From Pseudomonadota bacterium (GTDB lineage Bacteria; Desulfobacterota; Desulfobacteria; Desulfobacterales; RPRI01): DNA of 35,206 nt. A program made the translations under genes and the position numbers. The stretch spans positions 1-35,206 of the forward strand of contig JAHITX010000098.1 in the NCBI GenBank assembly GCA_018817425.1, written 5' to 3'. This document shows, piece by piece, positions 7,619 to 16,825 of this stretch (the first letter of the stretch is position 1; each line of letters begins with the position of its first letter). The notes beneath the pieces were generated by a model. The model worked only from the letters and a program-made list of their open reading frames with translations, was not told the origin of the DNA and ran no database searches.

Positions 7619-8119
7619 CTAACAAATTCCAAGCTGAATATCTATCCAGGCAAGCACCTGGGTTACCTGCCCGATTTTATCGAGATGGTAGGGCGAGGCT
7701 ATTTTAAGAAAACGTTGTAAATATTCTTTGCCTTTCAGATAGTTGCCGATTTTCAGGTAGCTTATTCCGCAGTCATGGAAAATAGGCGGGTAAATACGAT
7801 CCAGTTCGGTCTTTGAAAGGGTGTAGTCAACACAGGCATCTTTGGGAATCTGCGACAGATCAATACTGAGCGCCTTTTCATAATCCTCTATGGCCGCTAT
7901 ATAATTCTTCTCTTTTGCGAAAAGATAGGCACGTTTGGAATAGGGTATGATATACAAAGGCGTTATTTGAATCGCACTGGTGTAGTACTCGGCCGCTTCT
8001 TTGTCTTGCCCGCGTTCCTCGCAAATGCCGCCGATATTCATAAGAGCAATTGAATTTCGGGGATATAACTCCAAAGCCTTATTAAAATCCGATAAAGCTT
8101 CCTCATATCGCCCAAGCAT
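7619..8119 (-). CDS. TPR repeats cut off from the upstream kinase by a stop codon
   Basis: This 166-residue open frame begins at an internal ATG (MLGRYEEALSDFNKALELYP) and contains three TPR-like units, among them GGICEERGQDKEAAEYYTSA and RAYLFAKEKNYIAAIEDYEK. It is in the same frame as the kinase gene upstream. The 84 bases between them (8120-8203) read on as an uninterrupted TPR (FEKALDDFSRAIELGHYESY, then TNRGSTYQ) after a single TAA. There is no ribosome site at the internal ATG. It is therefore best seen as the C-terminal third of one kinase-TPR protein of about 625 residues. Whether it is still made separately is unknown. Confidence 0.7.
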   Translation of the reverse strand: MLGRYEEALSDFNKALELYPRNSIALMNIGGICEERGQDKEAAEYYTSAIQITPLYIIPYSKRAYLFAKEKNYIAAIEDYEKALSIDLSQIPKDACVDYTLSKTELDRIYPPIFHDCGISYLKIGNYLKGKEYLQRFLKIASPYHLDKIGQVTQVLAWIDIQLGIC

Positions 8120-8203
8120 TTGATAAGTACTGCCCCGGTTGGTGTAGGATTCATAATGGCCTAACTCAATGGCGCGGCTAAAATCGTCTAGTGCTTTTTC
8201 AAA

Positions 8204-9490
8204 TTATTGAAGCCTTCTATAACAGATGCCGCGCTTGTAAAGACTGATGACATTTTTATCATCCAGGGCAATGGCTTTATCATAATCGCTCAGGGCTTTA
8301 TGGAGTTCTCCCAGATTGTTGTAGAGATTGGCTCTCCCGTTGTAGGAGAGCGGCCGATCCGGAAATAATCGGATGGCCGATTCGTAATCGACCAGGGCTT
8401 TTTCTGTCTGGCCCATGTCGGCAAAGGCTGAACCGCGGCTGTTGTAAGCAATCCAGTTGAGTTCGGGCTCATGGGTTGCGCTTAACGCTTGGTCCAGACA
8501 GATAACGGCATCCTGATATTGCCCTAATCCAATAAGCGATATGCCTTTATCGAGCATCTCTCTTTTATCCAGCGATTGCATCGATTCTAAACTCTTTGGG
8601 ATTATTTTGCCGGTCATTTGATAGTAAAGATCGACAACTTCTTTCTTCAAAACATTAAAATCAGGGATGCGCTTAAGCGGATTTTTTTCTAGACATTTTA
8701 AAATCACATCGTTGAGTCCGGTTGGGCAGTCACTTCTTTGCTCTTTCGGCTCTATCGGAAATTCCTGAAAATGCTTTTCTCTGTAAAGCCTGTGGGCCAA
8801 TGCCAAATCATTGTTTTCGTCAACTAAAAAAGGTATGGTTCCGGTGACCATTTCATAAAGCACACATCCGAAAGAATAGATATCGGAGCGGACATCCAGT
8901 GGGGTTTTAGTAAACTGCTCAGGAGACATGTAGGCGAGTGTGCCCCATCCGTTTGAGGCTTTCTCGTTGTCAAATGCGCGGGACAATCCGAAGTCGGTTA
9001 TTTTTAAAGTGCTTTGGTTGTGAATCAGGATATTGGCGGGTTTGATGTCGGCATGCACGAACTGTTTGCCGATACTTCGCATTTTTTTCCGGGCATAGAC
9101 CATGCCGTCGCAAAACTGCCCGGCAAAATCAAAAACTGTTTCCAAAGGCAGGCGCCTGCCGGTCATGTGGTCCGCTAAATCAAGGCCATAATTAAAATTG
9201 CTTGCGATGTATTCTAAAAAAATGTAGGGTCGAAAGTATATGTGTGCCACTGAATAGGCCCGGACGATATTGCTGTGACTATCCAGATGTATCCAGGTTG
9301 CAGCCTCCTGAATGAATCTATTAACGACCTGATTGTTGGATAAAAACCTGTCCCGAAAGGTTTTTAAAACGATCATTTCCCTTTCAAATTTGTTGTAACA
9401 GATAAAAACAAGGCCCATGCCGCCTTTTTTGATATCAAAGATTTCATAATGTCCATCTATGATTTGGCCGATTTCCCATTTTTCAGACAT
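8204..9490 (-). CDS. Ser/Thr protein kinase with TPR repeats, truncated by an in-frame TAA
   Basis: A Hanks-type kinase. Counting from a GTG at 9499 (the ATG at 9490 is three codons later and preferred), it has a glycine-rich loop KKGGMGLVF (24-32), lysine K46, the catalytic loop FVHADIKPANILI with D151 and N156, DFG at 169-171, GTLAYMSPEQF in the activation segment and DIYSFG at 206-211. The catalytic loop has HAD instead of HRD. TPR repeats follow from about residue 313. There is no transmembrane segment, so it is cytoplasmic. It starts 9-19 bp after the FHA gene stop, a typical kinase-FHA pair. The frame ends at TAA 8204-8206 in the middle of a TPR, while the repeats continue in frame to 7619. 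Confidence 0.88.
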   Translation of the reverse strand: MSEKWEIGQIIDGHYEIFDIKKGGMGLVFICYNKFEREMIVLKTFRDRFLSNNQVVNRFIQEAATWIHLDSHSNIVRAYSVAHIYFRPYIFLEYIASNFNYGLDLADHMTGRRLPLETVFDFAGQFCDGMVYARKKMRSIGKQFVHADIKPANILIHNQSTLKITDFGLSRAFDNEKASNGWGTLAYMSPEQFTKTPLDVRSDIYSFGCVLYEMVTGTIPFLVDENNDLALAHRLYREKHFQEFPIEPKEQRSDCPTGLNDVILKCLEKNPLKRIPDFNVLKKEVVDLYYQMTGKIIPKSLESMQSLDKREMLDKGISLIGLGQYQDAVICLDQALSATHEPELNWIAYNSRGSAFADMGQTEKALVDYESAIRLFPDRPLSYNGRANLYNNLGELHKALSDYDKAIALDDKNVISLYKRGICYRRLQ

Positions 9491-9508
9491 GAAATACACT
9501 TTCGATTA

Positions 9509-10177
9509 TTACAGGTCCAGGATATAACCATAGCCGCGGATGTTGTTTAGAAACCGGCTGTATGCGCCTAATTTATGGCGCATACGCATCATAAGCACAT
9601 GAATCTCTTCTTCCGATGTAAAAGGCTCACCTTTTTCATCCCTGGCTCTTTCGGGCCAGACCGCTTCTTTAATTTCCGAATGGCTGACTACTTTTCCCCG
9701 GTTTTTATAAAGAACGCCAAAAAGTTCGTAAAGGTTTCCCCTCAAAACGATTTTTTGGCTCTCAATAAAAAGCTCTCTGCGGTCAGCATTGAACCGGATT
9801 TGCAATTCTTCCGATTCTTCATGCATGGTTACTGTTGTGGGCTTCACCTCGTAAGAGAATAAGAGTATGGCCGTATCATTGGCCAGGCGCAGGCGGTCGC
9901 CGTTGCCAAGCTCATAAAAGGTTGATTTCTCCAATTTTTTGTCGTTGATTTTCGTCCCGTTTTTACTATTTTTATCAACGGCCTGATATGATCCATTCTT
10001 CCATTCGATTAAAAGATGATTACGTGAAATGACAGGGTTGCTGAATGCAATATCCGGTTCGTCCGCAGAGAATTGACGTCCTATGGAGATACTTTTTTTA
10101 GATAAAGGAATGAGAGTTCCTTTGTCGTAAGGGTTGCCTTTTTCAATAAATATATATGCTTTATGAATTCGGGACAT
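9509..10177 (-). CDS. FHA domain / winged-helix DNA-binding protein
   Basis: A 222-residue protein with two domains. Residues about 25-110 form an FHA phosphothreonine-binding domain with the usual landmarks: GR (33-34), SRNH (51-54) and NGT (73-75). Residues about 125-222 look like an OmpR-type winged helix (ELFGVLYKNRGKVVSHSEI, VLMMRMRHKLG, ending IRGYGYILDL). This is a recognised architecture for kinase-controlled transcription factors. The kinase gene follows within 20 bp on the same strand, so the kinase may phosphorylate this protein or a partner it binds. It is the first gene of the minus-strand locus, divergent from nuoA. Confidence 0.85.
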   Translation of the reverse strand: MSRIHKAYIFIEKGNPYDKGTLIPLSKKSISIGRQFSADEPDIAFSNPVISRNHLLIEWKNGSYQAVDKNSKNGTKINDKKLEKSTFYELGNGDRLRLANDTAILLFSYEVKPTTVTMHEESEELQIRFNADRRELFIESQKIVLRGNLYELFGVLYKNRGKVVSHSEIKEAVWPERARDEKGEPFTSEEEIHVLMMRMRHKLGAYSRFLNNIRGYGYILDL

Positions 10178-10485
10178 GTTTACTACAACATAAGTGATTG
10201 TTCCCGTTCACTCCGCTCTAAAGATAGACTGAGCGGCTAACGTTATTTCCATCAGAACAGTTGAATTAAAAATTGGTTGGAATAAAAGCATGTTATTTAG
10301 AGCATGTCAATATGAAAAGGCCATAATGCCAGGTAAACCTTATTTGGAATTGATGTATTATTTTTAAAAAAGTAAAGAGTTTTATATTTTTTTTCTTGAC
10401 AATTGTTCATTCAACCAGCTATGTGAGCCGAAACAATTACTTTAAGTTATGAATTTTTTATGTGAGGTTATGGGAGTTATAAGTC
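10178..10485. other. Divergent intergenic region
   Basis: About 308 bp between the FHA gene (minus) and nuoA (plus). It has a 6-bp inverted repeat (CCGCTC at 10213-10218, GAGCGG at 10231-10236) near the FHA start and, closer to nuoA, a T-rich tract with a candidate promoter. No coding potential was seen. Confidence 0.6.
10396..10425 (+). promoter_or_regulatory. Candidate promoter for the nuo operon
   Basis: TTGACA at 10396-10401 matches the -35 consensus exactly. TATGTG at 10420-10425, 18 bases downstream, could be a weak -10 box. A T-rich tract precedes it, as in an UP element. It lies about 60 bp before the nuoA start and faces the right way. Confidence 0.5.
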
Positions 10486-10872
10486 GTGTTTTCTCAGATG
10501 CTGCAAGCCGGCCTATATGATTTTTTCTTTGTTTTTATTTTTTTTATAGTTTCCCTTGCGTTGCCGGTTGTTATGGTAACGTTAAATTCCTTGATAGGTC
10601 CTAACTATCGTGGGAAAAGGAGAGGGGAGACTTATGAAAGCGGTGTGGCTCCAATCAGAACTGCCTGGATCCAATTCGGAGCATCCTATTATCTTTTCGC
10701 CCTGATTTTTTTAGCCTTTGATGTGGACGTACTTTATCTCTTTCCGGTGCTCATGGTTTATGGTCAGGAAGGATCTGGTTATGGCGAATTGATTGAACTC
10801 TTTATCTTCCTCTTTATCATTTCTCTGGCGATTGTATATGCCTGGCGGAAAGGAGTATTTGAATGGAGATAG
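10486..10872 (+). CDS. nuoA: NADH-quinone oxidoreductase subunit A
   Basis: A 128-residue membrane subunit of complex I, first of the operon. Three membrane helices are visible. The conserved core runs [15 protein letters not shown] and then [18 protein letters not shown], whose acidic residues lie near the quinone channel in characterised complexes. The start is GTG at 10486 with GGGAG nine bases upstream; an ATG four codons later is possible. The stop overlaps nuoB by 10 bases, implying coupled translation. Confidence 0.95.
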   Translation: MFSQMLQAGLYDFFFVFIFFIVSLALPVVMVTLNSLIGPNYRGKRRGETYESGVAPIRTAWIQFGASYYLFALIFLAFDVDVLYLFPVLMVYGQEGSGYGELIELFIFLFIISLAIVYAWRKGVFEWR

Positions 10873-11414
10873 AGAAAAGTCCATATTGTGCAACTACAAT
10901 GGCTACAGATGGAGCGCCTGCAGTACTGGGATTTACTTCTGTTCAGGATTTATTGAATCTGACAAGGGTTAATTCTTTATGGCCCATTACTTTTGGAATT
11001 GCATGCTGTGCTATAGAGATGATGGCCGCAGGAATGGCCCGCTTCGATCTTGACAGGTTCGGGACTATTTTTAGAGCAAGTCCGCGACAATCCGATGTTA
11101 TGGTTGTTGCCGGAACAATATCAAAAAAACTTGTTCCGACTATAAAAAATCTTTATGAACTGATGCCCGGTCCAAAATGGGTTATGGCGATGGGCAATTG
11201 CGCTATTTCCGGCGGGCCGTTTGCTTATGAAGGGCAGTACGCAATAATTAACGGAACGGACAAGATAATTCCCGTTGATGTTTATATTCCCGGATGTCCC
11301 CCACGCCCGGAGGCTTTTATCCAGGGACTTCTTAAATTACAAACCTTGATTAGTAAAGGAACAATGGATGCTAACCGAAGGGCAGAAAAAGCTGCTAGAA
11401 GAGCTGCAAAATAG
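10863..11414 (+). CDS. nuoB: NADH-quinone oxidoreductase subunit B
   Basis: A 183-residue peripheral subunit holding the terminal cluster N2, which passes electrons to quinone. The four ligands are visible: the adjacent C48 and C49 in [12 protein letters not shown]113 in [10 protein letters not shown], and C145 in [10 protein letters not shown]. The start overlaps the end of nuoA. The last about 15 residues are basic and alanine-rich ([12 protein letters not shown]) and overlap the nuoC start by 47 bases, which is longer than usual. Confidence 0.96.
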   Translation: MEIEKSPYCATTMATDGAPAVLGFTSVQDLLNLTRVNSLWPITFGIACCAIEMMAAGMARFDLDRFGTIFRASPRQSDVMVVAGTISKKLVPTIKNLYELMPGPKWVMAMGNCAISGGPFAYEGQYAIINGTDKIIPVDVYIPGCPPRPEAFIQGLLKLQTLISKGTMDANRRAEKAARRAAK

Positions 11415-11862
11415 TCTGGCTAAATCAGTACCTGAAGCAGATATCAGCCAGAGTGATTATGCCCGTACAGGCTATCACCTGGAATTTAAGTCGAATCAGG
11501 TTGGTATGCGCAGGGTAGCTTCGGCTATGAAAAACAGGCGATTTAACCTGGAAACCGTCACAGCGGTTGATTTCATAGATTCATTTGAGATCGTTTACCT
11601 TTATTTTGATTATAATCAGGAAAATATCCGTGTAATGGTTCGGATACGTGTGCCCAAAGATGAACCGCCTTTTACTATTTCGGCGATTTATACGGGTGCT
11701 ATTTGGCTGGAACGGGAGGTTTACGACTTTTTTGGTATCCAATTTAAAGAACACCCGGATTTAAGGCGTATACTCAATCCCGATGATGCAGATTATTTCC
11801 CATTACTTAAGAACTTCGGTAAGACTACTATAACCGATGAAATAGATGATATGACATGTTGA
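11368..11862 (+). CDS. nuoC: NADH-quinone oxidoreductase subunit C
   Basis: A 164-residue separate NuoC (not fused to NuoD as in E. coli). The family signature is present: [20 protein letters not shown], then [14 protein letters not shown]. It forms part of the Q-module next to NuoB and NuoD. The ATG at 11368 lies inside nuoB, with AAAGGA six to seven bases upstream, giving a 47-bp overlap in another frame. No good later start was seen, because the helical segment before the core would be lost. It overlaps nuoD by 7 bases. Confidence 0.93.
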   Translation: MLTEGQKKLLEELQNSLAKSVPEADISQSDYARTGYHLEFKSNQVGMRRVASAMKNRRFNLETVTAVDFIDSFEIVYLYFDYNQENIRVMVRIRVPKDEPPFTISAIYTGAIWLEREVYDFFGIQFKEHPDLRRILNPDDADYFPLLKNFGKTTITDEIDDMTC

Positions 11863-12983
11863 CCATCAAAACCGTAGACGACATAAATATTAATGAGCGG
11901 CTTTATCAGCTCAATCTAGGCCCTCAGCATCCGAGTACCCACGGAGTTTTGCATTTTTTGCTGACACTTGACGGCGAAGTTGTAGTCAAAGCTGAAATGC
12001 TTATCGGCTATACGCATCGGGGCCATGAGAAAATGGCTGAAAACCGAATCTATGAACAGTTTTATCCAAATTCTGCACGAATGGATTATCTTTCCGGCAT
12101 GATTTTCAATACCGGATATTGTGAAGCTGTTGAAAAGCTTTGTGGTATTGAGGTTCCAAAAAGAGCGCAGTATATCAGGGTTATTACTTCAGAGCTTAAT
12201 CGTGTCGCCAGCCACCTTCTTGGAGTTATGGATTTTGTTATGGGCTTAGGGGCATATACACCTTTTCTTTATGGGTGGGATGACCGTGAACAAATACTTG
12301 ATCTGCTTGAGACGATTACCGGATCACGTCTTACCTATAATTATAGCCGGTTTGGCGGAGTTCGTTTGGATATCGATCAGGCTTTTTGCGAAGGTGCCCG
12401 GCGTTTTATAGATCGGCTCAGAGGGCGGTTCAAACTCTACAATGATTTGATAACAGGGAACATAATATTTATAAAACGTACCACCGGAGTTGGAGTTATC
12501 AGCAAGGAAGTGGCACTTGAATATGGTGTTACCGGTCCGGCATTACGCGGCTCCGGTGTAAGCTATGATGTGCGTAAAAGCGAACCCTATTCATCATATC
12601 AGGATTTCAAGTTTGAGATTCCGACAAGGGAAGAAGGCGATTGTATGGCCCGCTATCTGGTACGGATGGCCGAAATGGAGCAAAGTTTAAACATTATTGA
12701 ACAGGCTTTGGATAACTTGCCTGAAGGCCCGATTCGTTCAGACGTAGCCCGCTTTGTAACACCGCCTGTCAAAGATTGTTATTATTCCTTTGAAAGTGCC
12801 CGTGGCGCTGTTGGTTTTTATATAGTCAGTGATGGTACGCGTATTCCATATCGTCTGAAAGTGCGCGCGCCTTCTTTTTCTAACCTATTTGTTATGAGTA
12901 AGATTGTTCCTGGACATTTTGTTGCCGATCTTATTGCTATTTTTGGCAGTATCGATGTAACGGTTCCGGAGATTGACCGGTGA
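11856..12983 (+). CDS. nuoD: NADH-quinone oxidoreductase subunit D
   Basis: A 375-residue quinone-site subunit related to the large subunit of NiFe hydrogenases. The N-terminal [16 protein letters not shown] loop, the [12 protein letters not shown] segment and the [10 protein letters not shown] region are typical. The paired CxxC nickel ligands of hydrogenases are absent, so this is a true complex I subunit and not a group 4 hydrogenase. It ends [12 protein letters not shown] and overlaps nuoH by four bases (GTGA). Confidence 0.96.
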   Translation: MLTIKTVDDININERLYQLNLGPQHPSTHGVLHFLLTLDGEVVVKAEMLIGYTHRGHEKMAENRIYEQFYPNSARMDYLSGMIFNTGYCEAVEKLCGIEVPKRAQYIRVITSELNRVASHLLGVMDFVMGLGAYTPFLYGWDDREQILDLLETITGSRLTYNYSRFGGVRLDIDQAFCEGARRFIDRLRGRFKLYNDLITGNIIFIKRTTGVGVISKEVALEYGVTGPALRGSGVSYDVRKSEPYSSYQDFKFEIPTREEGDCMARYLVRMAEMEQSLNIIEQALDNLPEGPIRSDVARFVTPPVKDCYYSFESARGAVGFYIVSDGTRIPYRLKVRAPSFSNLFVMSKIVPGHFVADLIAIFGSIDVTVPEIDR

Positions 12984-13981
12984 ATATGACACAACTTCCT
13001 ATTATTAAAGATATTTATGGATTTTTAGGCCCGGATATGATGGCGGGTGTTGTAGGGCTTCTGCTTGTTTTAATGTTTGTACCTTTAAATTCCGCTTTCC
13101 TTGTATACGTCGAGAGAAAGGTTGCGGGACATATACAACTTCGTCCCGGTCCTATGGAAGTCGGCCCTCATGGAATTTTACAGAGCCTTATTGATGCAGT
13201 AAAATTGATGTGCAAAGAAATGATAACCCCTGATGCAGCAGACAAACCTCTTTTCTGGCTGGCTCCCTGCATAGCTGTAATTCCGGCTATTGTTTGTTTT
13301 GTTGTGATTCCTTTCAGCTCGGTAATGCAGATCAGAGAGATGAATGTGGGTATTTTATTGATCTTTGCATTTTCAAGTATTTCAGGTTTATCATTATTGA
13401 TGGCCGGATGGGCTTCAAACAATAAATATTCATTGATTGCCGCTGTCCGGGCTGTTGCTCAGAGCATAGCTTATGAAATACCGCTTCTGCTTTCCGCAAT
13501 GTCGGTTATTCTCATGAGCAATTCTTTTAAGATGAGTGAAATTGTTGCAGCTCAATCACCATATTTTTGGAATGTTATGGTGCAACCGGTTGCTGCTGTT
13601 ATTTTTATTATCTGTTCAACGGCAGAAACGAACCGGGCTCCATTTGACCTTGTTGAAGCCGAATCCGAACTGGTTTCAGGATTTCATACCGAATATACCG
13701 GTATGAGAGATGCTCTGTTTTTCATGGCGGAATATACAGCCATGTTTATAGCTTCTTCCATGGCCGTAGTTCTGTTTTTTGGCGGTTGGCATGGGCCTTT
13801 TTTCTCCGGAATTTTCTGGTTTGTTCTAAAGGCTTACTTACTTGTTTTTGTTACCGTCTGGATAAGATGGACTTTCCCAAGGCTTCGTTTTGATCAGCTT
13901 ATGAATTTTGCATGGAAAGTGCTTATTCCGATAGCTCTTGTAAACCTTTTGGTAACGGCTATTTTTATTAAGGTGTTTTAA
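12980..13981 (+). CDS. nuoH: NADH-quinone oxidoreductase subunit H
   Basis: A 333-residue membrane subunit with about eight helices that forms much of the quinone chamber and joins the peripheral arm to the membrane arm. Conserved segments are [20 protein letters not shown], the [15 protein letters not shown] helix, and [20 protein letters not shown] with its acidic cluster, then [18 protein letters not shown]. The start is GTG at 12980, overlapping the nuoD stop; an ATG two codons later is an alternative. Confidence 0.96.
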   Translation: MNMTQLPIIKDIYGFLGPDMMAGVVGLLLVLMFVPLNSAFLVYVERKVAGHIQLRPGPMEVGPHGILQSLIDAVKLMCKEMITPDAADKPLFWLAPCIAVIPAIVCFVVIPFSSVMQIREMNVGILLIFAFSSISGLSLLMAGWASNNKYSLIAAVRAVAQSIAYEIPLLLSAMSVILMSNSFKMSEIVAAQSPYFWNVMVQPVAAVIFIICSTAETNRAPFDLVEAESELVSGFHTEYTGMRDALFFMAEYTAMFIASSMAVVLFFGGWHGPFFSGIFWFVLKAYLLVFVTVWIRWTFPRLRFDQLMNFAWKVLIPIALVNLLVTAIFIKVF

Positions 13982-14439
13982 TGAATACTCCGTATGGCTT
14001 CAAACAGTACGTTAAAGAAATATATACAGGATCAAAGAGCCTCCTCATAGGTATGAGGGTAACTTTTCAACATCTCTTTAAGCCTATTGTTACGGTTCAG
14101 TATCCACGTCAAAAACCTGTAATGACTCCTCACTTCAGGGGACATATCGAAGCCATTATGTTTGATGACAACAAGAGCCACCACTGTGTTGCCTGCGGGT
14201 TATGTGCGCGAACCTGTCCTTCGCATGTTATTAAAGTTCAGGGGGAAAAAACAAAGGCTAGTGATAAAAAATACGGAAAAAAGTATTTTATTGATTTTAC
14301 AAAGTGTAGTCTTTGCGGTTTGTGTGTTGATGTTTGTCCTGAAAAGACGCTTAAATTTTCCAATGAATATGAATTGGCCTTTTTATCTCGCTGGGATGGG
14401 GTTATTGATATAATGCAACGGCTTGAGGAAAGTAAATGA
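13981..14439 (+). CDS. nuoI: NADH-quinone oxidoreductase subunit I
   Basis: A 152-residue ferredoxin-like subunit with two [4Fe-4S] clusters (N6a and N6b). The ligands are C69, C72, C75, C79 (CVACGLCARTCP) and C109, C112, C115, C119 (CSLCGLCVDVCP). An amphipathic N-terminus anchors it to the membrane arm. It relays electrons to NuoB. The ATG overlaps the nuoH stop by one base and the end overlaps nuoJ by four. With NuoE, F and G absent, this is the likely first fixed docking point for electrons. Confidence 0.95.
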   Translation: MNTPYGFKQYVKEIYTGSKSLLIGMRVTFQHLFKPIVTVQYPRQKPVMTPHFRGHIEAIMFDDNKSHHCVACGLCARTCPSHVIKVQGEKTKASDKKYGKKYFIDFTKCSLCGLCVDVCPEKTLKFSNEYELAFLSRWDGVIDIMQRLEESK

Positions 14440-14972
14440 CAACCACGATTTCAGATCTGATACCGCCGATTATGGTAGCGCAGGCTGCCTTTGCGCTGAT
14501 GATTGTTTTCACGCTATCAGGTGCATTTTTAGCGGTAATACCGAAAAAAATAGTACATAATATTTTGGGCCTTTGTCTTGCCATGTTTGGAATAACAGGG
14601 GTTTATCTTTATCTTGGCAGCCAATTCGTAGCTATGATGCAATTGCTTATATATGTCGGTGCTATCTGCATGACTTATATATTTGCGATAATGCTTTCAC
14701 CTCCGCTTGAAAAAGAATTGCCAAAAAGGAATAAATTAAAAGTTATAACTTCGGCGGCAGTAAGTTCGGTTGTTTTTATCGTTATGGTCAAGATGATTAT
14801 GAGCCTTAAATTTGAACCACTGACAGATATAACCCGTGACTGGTCCATCAAAGCTCTTGGGCATGAACTGCTTGGCCGTTATTTTCTTGTTTTCGAATTG
14901 ATTTCTCTGCTTTTGGCCATTGCAATTATAGGTTCTATTATGGTCGCAAGTTTTGTCCGGAAAAAGGATTAA
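14436..14972 (+). CDS. nuoJ: NADH-quinone oxidoreductase subunit J
   Basis: A 178-residue membrane protein with five hydrophobic segments. The third contains the conserved LLIYVGAICMTYIFAIML stretch, corresponding to the helix with a pi-bulge that couples quinone chemistry to pumping in complex I. The ATGA overlap with nuoI and the three-base gap to nuoK show tight operon packing. Confidence 0.93.
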   Translation: MTTTISDLIPPIMVAQAAFALMIVFTLSGAFLAVIPKKIVHNILGLCLAMFGITGVYLYLGSQFVAMMQLLIYVGAICMTYIFAIMLSPPLEKELPKRNKLKVITSAAVSSVVFIVMVKMIMSLKFEPLTDITRDWSIKALGHELLGRYFLVFELISLLLAIAIIGSIMVASFVRKKD

Positions 14973-14975
14973 CAC

Positions 14976-15284
14976 ATGGAATGTCTTACAACATATTTAA
15001 TTCTTGGCGCTTTGTTATTTTGTATCGGAATATACGGAATATTACAGCATTCCACTCTTATAGGTATGCTTATCGCAACCGAACTGATGCTAAACGGTGC
15101 TGCCATTAATTTCATGGCCTTTAATATGTTTTTATCAAAAAACCCGGCATCAGGTCAGATATTTACTTTGTTTATCATGGGTGTTGCGGCTGCTGAGGCT
15201 GCCGTTGCTCTGAGTATTATTATTACCGTCTATCGTAATTTTAAGACAATTAATGCTGATAGTGTCAGCGAACTGAAAGGTTAG
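14976..15284 (+). CDS. nuoK: NADH-quinone oxidoreductase subunit K
   Basis: A 102-residue subunit with three helices, related to MrpC. The second helix has the conserved glutamate (LIGMLIATELMLNGAAINFM) and the third has the second one (AAAEAAVALSIII); both lie on the proton path in known structures. It is followed by a 14-bp gap and the first antiporter-type subunit. Confidence 0.95.
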   Translation: MECLTTYLILGALLFCIGIYGILQHSTLIGMLIATELMLNGAAINFMAFNMFLSKNPASGQIFTLFIMGVAAAEAAVALSIIITVYRNFKTINADSVSELKG

Positions 15285-15298
15285 ATACTTAAAGCCAA

Positions 15299-16825
15299 AT
15301 GGAAACCATTATCACTATAAAGCCGGTTGTTGCAGTACTGATATCTCTTTTTGCCTCACTGCTGATTATGGCTACTCCCAAAAAACCAAATCTTAGAGAG
15401 ACCTGGTCTGTTTTAGGCGCAGTGGCTACTTTTCTTACAATCCTTTCCATGATGCCACTGATACTGTCGGGGAAAGCACTTGAATATACGCCCTTTGTTA
15501 TATTGCCTGGCATTTCGCTAAAATTCAGGGTTGATGCTCTTGGGCTTATTTTTGGAATAATAGCCTCCTTTCTCTGGATTCTGGTTACGTTTTATAATAT
15601 CGGTTATATGCGTTCTTTAAAGGAACATGCGCAAACCAGATATTATACCTGTTTTGCTTTAGCTATATTCGGGGCTATAGGTGTTGCCTTTTCGGGTAAT
15701 TTGTTTACTTTGTATTTATTTTATGAGCTTATCACAATATTTACATATCCGCTGGTTTCCCACCATCAGGATGAAGAATCCTATGAGGGTGCCAGAAAAT
15801 ATATGGTATATCTTACCGGTACGGCAAAGTCATTTTTCCTTCCGGCAATTGTTTTAACATATATTTTAGCAGGCACTTTAGATTTTGCCCCATCCGGTAT
15901 AATGCACGGAATATTTCCGGAAACGGCAAATCCTACTCTTGTTACAATTACATATATTCTGTACCTTGCCGGATTTGCAAAAGCTGCGCTTATGCCTTTT
16001 CATAACTGGTTGCCTTCGGCGATGGTTGCGCCTACACCTGTTAGTGCTTTGCTCCATGCAGTGGCCGTTGTTAAAGCTGGAGTTTTTTGTACAAGCAGGG
16101 TTATGCTTTCGGTTTTTGGTGTTGAACTGATGAATTCCTTAAATTTAGGTATTCCTACTGCCTATCTGGCATCATTTACCATTCTGATGGCTTCAATTAT
16201 TGCTCTTACCAAAGATGATTTAAAAGCAAGGCTTGCCTATTCTACAGTAAGTCAGCTTTCATATGTTATTTTAGGTGTTGCTCTTCTTACTCCAAGTGGA
16301 GTTACAGGAGGGCTGATTCATATTGCAAACCATGCTTTTTCCAAGATAACGCTTTTTATGTGTGCAGGATCTATTTATGTATCTCTTCACACTAAGAAAA
16401 TCAGCGAAATGGGCGGTATCGCAAAACAGATGCCATTTACTATAGCAGCATTCAGTATTGCAGCGTTAAGCATGATCGGAGTTCCTCTTGTTTGCGGATT
16501 TGTGACTAAGTGGTATTTGGCAATTGGAACAATGCAGGCGCATAATACTATTCTTCTGGTAGTCCTGCTGGCCAGTACTATTTTAAATACTGCTTATTTC
16601 TTTCCTGTGATTATAAAAACTATATTTGGAAAGCCAAGGGAAGGTGATCCGGGAGCCCTTCATAGCGGGCGTCATGAAGCACCTGCAGTTATGGTGATTC
16701 CTTTGTTACTAACAGCTACAGCTTCCGTGCTTATGGGTCTTTATCCGGACTTTTTTATGAATATTGTAAAGTCGTTTGATCCGGATTACTTAATGAATAC
16801 AATCAAGGCGGTTTTAACATTATGA
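15299..16825 (+). CDS. Extra antiporter-type subunit (MrpD/NuoM-like)
   Basis: A 508-residue protein with about 14 membrane helices from the proton-conducting antiporter family. Visible marks are the glutamate in LYLFYELITIFTYPL, the lysine in YLTGTAKSFFLPAIV, the conserved MPFHNWLPSAMVAPTPVSAL loop with its broken helix, and the following lysine in HAVAVVKAGVFCTSRV. It lacks the long lateral C-terminal helix of NuoL. Since a NuoL-like subunit, NuoM and NuoN all follow, this is a fourth antiporter module. It is closer in feel to MrpD of cation/proton antiporters, so proton or sodium transport are both possible. It overlaps the next small gene by four bases. Confidence 0.88.
   Translation: METIITIKPVVAVLISLFASLLIMATPKKPNLRETWSVLGAVATFLTILSMMPLILSGKALEYTPFVILPGISLKFRVDALGLIFGIIASFLWILVTFYNIGYMRSLKEHAQTRYYTCFALAIFGAIGVAFSGNLFTLYLFYELITIFTYPLVSHHQDEESYEGARKYMVYLTGTAKSFFLPAIVLTYILAGTLDFAPSGIMHGIFPETANPTLVTITYILYLAGFAKAALMPFHNWLPSAMVAPTPVSALLHAVAVVKAGVFCTSRVMLSVFGVELMNSLNLGIPTAYLASFTILMASIIALTKDDLKARLAYSTVSQLSYVILGVALLTPSGVTGGLIHIANHAFSKITLFMCAGSIYVSLHTKKISEMGGIAKQMPFTIAAFSIAALSMIGVPLVCGFVTKWYLAIGTMQAHNTILLVVLLASTILNTAYFFPVIIKTIFGKPREGDPGALHSGRHEAPAVMVIPLLLTATASVLMGLYPDFFMNIVKSFDPDYLMNTIKAVLTL

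Noticed and set aside
11856-12983. NuoD as a group 4 hydrogenase large subunit
   Set aside because: The nickel-binding CxxC pairs are missing at both ends, and the sequence keeps complex I features.
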